A stretch of 6,316 bases of DNA, taken from Candidatus Altimarinota bacterium. Lineage in GTDB: Bacteria > Patescibacteriota > Gracilibacteria > UBA4473. The DNA is taken from the NCBI GenBank assembly GCA_026982915.1, contig JALWQU010000085.1, positions 1-6,316 on the forward strand. Reading direction: 5' to 3'. Of the stretch, positions 6,193 to 6,316 are shown in pieces (positions within the stretch are counted from its first letter, which is position 1; the number at the start of each line of letters is the position of its first letter). The notes beneath the pieces were generated by a model. The model was not told where the DNA came from and did no database searches. It saw only the letters and a list, made by a program, of their open reading frames with translations. Position numbers and translations under genes: made by a program.

Positions 6193-6316
6193 AAAAAGTC
6201 TTAAGTTTTCCGGACAAAAAATCTAGCATAGTAGTCTGGTTGGGAGGTTTGGGAGATTTTCTGTGAACGACATTTACAGGAATGATAGTTCGAATAAAAA
6301 TAAGAAAAGAGTGAGA
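6191..6316. repeat. Direct repeat of 2212-2337, cut by the window end
   Basis: It matches 2212-2337 at 121 of 126 positions, without gaps, at a constant offset of 3979 bases. All five differences fall within 19 bases (2233-2251 against 6212-6230), and the remaining 86 bases toward the window end are identical. The repeat reaches the last base of the window, so its true length is greater. The pair flanks ftsH and glyA. Confidence 0.95.

Larger units (their letters stand above)
6019..6316 (-). mobile_element. Internally deleted insertion sequence, DDE/ISL3-like (copy 2)
   Basis: This copy keeps the transposase-side terminal repeat (6019-6041), the last 51 codons of a transposase (6037-6192), and then joins directly to the left-end sequence shared with copy 1 (6191-6316). 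The central transposase is missing, so it cannot move by itself. By comparison with copy 1, the left terminal repeat should begin about ten bases beyond the window edge, giving a total of about 330 bases. The size and the preserved ends resemble a MITE-like derivative that a full-length copy elsewhere could mobilise. The family call rests on the transposase C-terminus. Confidence 0.7.

Overview
This window is an ordinary chromosomal segment carrying four housekeeping genes plus remnants of one insertion sequence family. It is moderately AT-rich and tightly packed, and every product reads clearly as bacterial. All full-length genes end in TAA and none needs an in-frame TGA, so the standard code fits. 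None of the four genes has a convincing Shine-Dalgarno sequence at normal spacing. The protein sequences are diverged from the well-studied phyla, and together with the missing Shine-Dalgarno sites this suggests an uncultivated lineage such as the Candidate Phyla Radiation (Patescibacteria). That assignment is an inference from style, not from a marker gene.

Layout. Positions 1-520 (minus) hold the N-terminal third or less of a UvrD/PcrA/Rep DNA helicase that runs off the left edge. A 100-base divergent spacer leads to radA (621-1982, plus), which is followed by a good intrinsic terminator. A 514-base convergent spacer (1983-2496) then holds several inverted repeats and one truncated insertion sequence copy. 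Next come ftsH (2497-4335) and glyA (4428-5705), both on the minus strand, with glyA upstream of ftsH across 92 bases. Upstream of glyA is about 310 bases of AT-rich DNA with a likely promoter and a possible structured leader. The right end (6019-6316) is a second, internally deleted copy of the same insertion sequence. It preserves the C-terminus of a DDE transposase and is cut by the window edge.

Function. UvrD-type helicase and RadA both act in recombination and repair and are divergently transcribed. FtsH is the membrane AAA+ zinc protease for quality control. GlyA makes glycine and one-carbon units. I see no reason to link glyA and ftsH functionally beyond position.

Nothing here looks like a new defence or metabolic system. 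The most distinctive signal is the pair of near-identical direct repeats (2212-2337 and 6191-6316) flanking the ftsH-glyA block. They are derivatives of one insertion sequence, and an inverted repeat recognisable in both copies supports this. A cluster of hairpins downstream of radA and the long leader of glyA are secondary points of interest.
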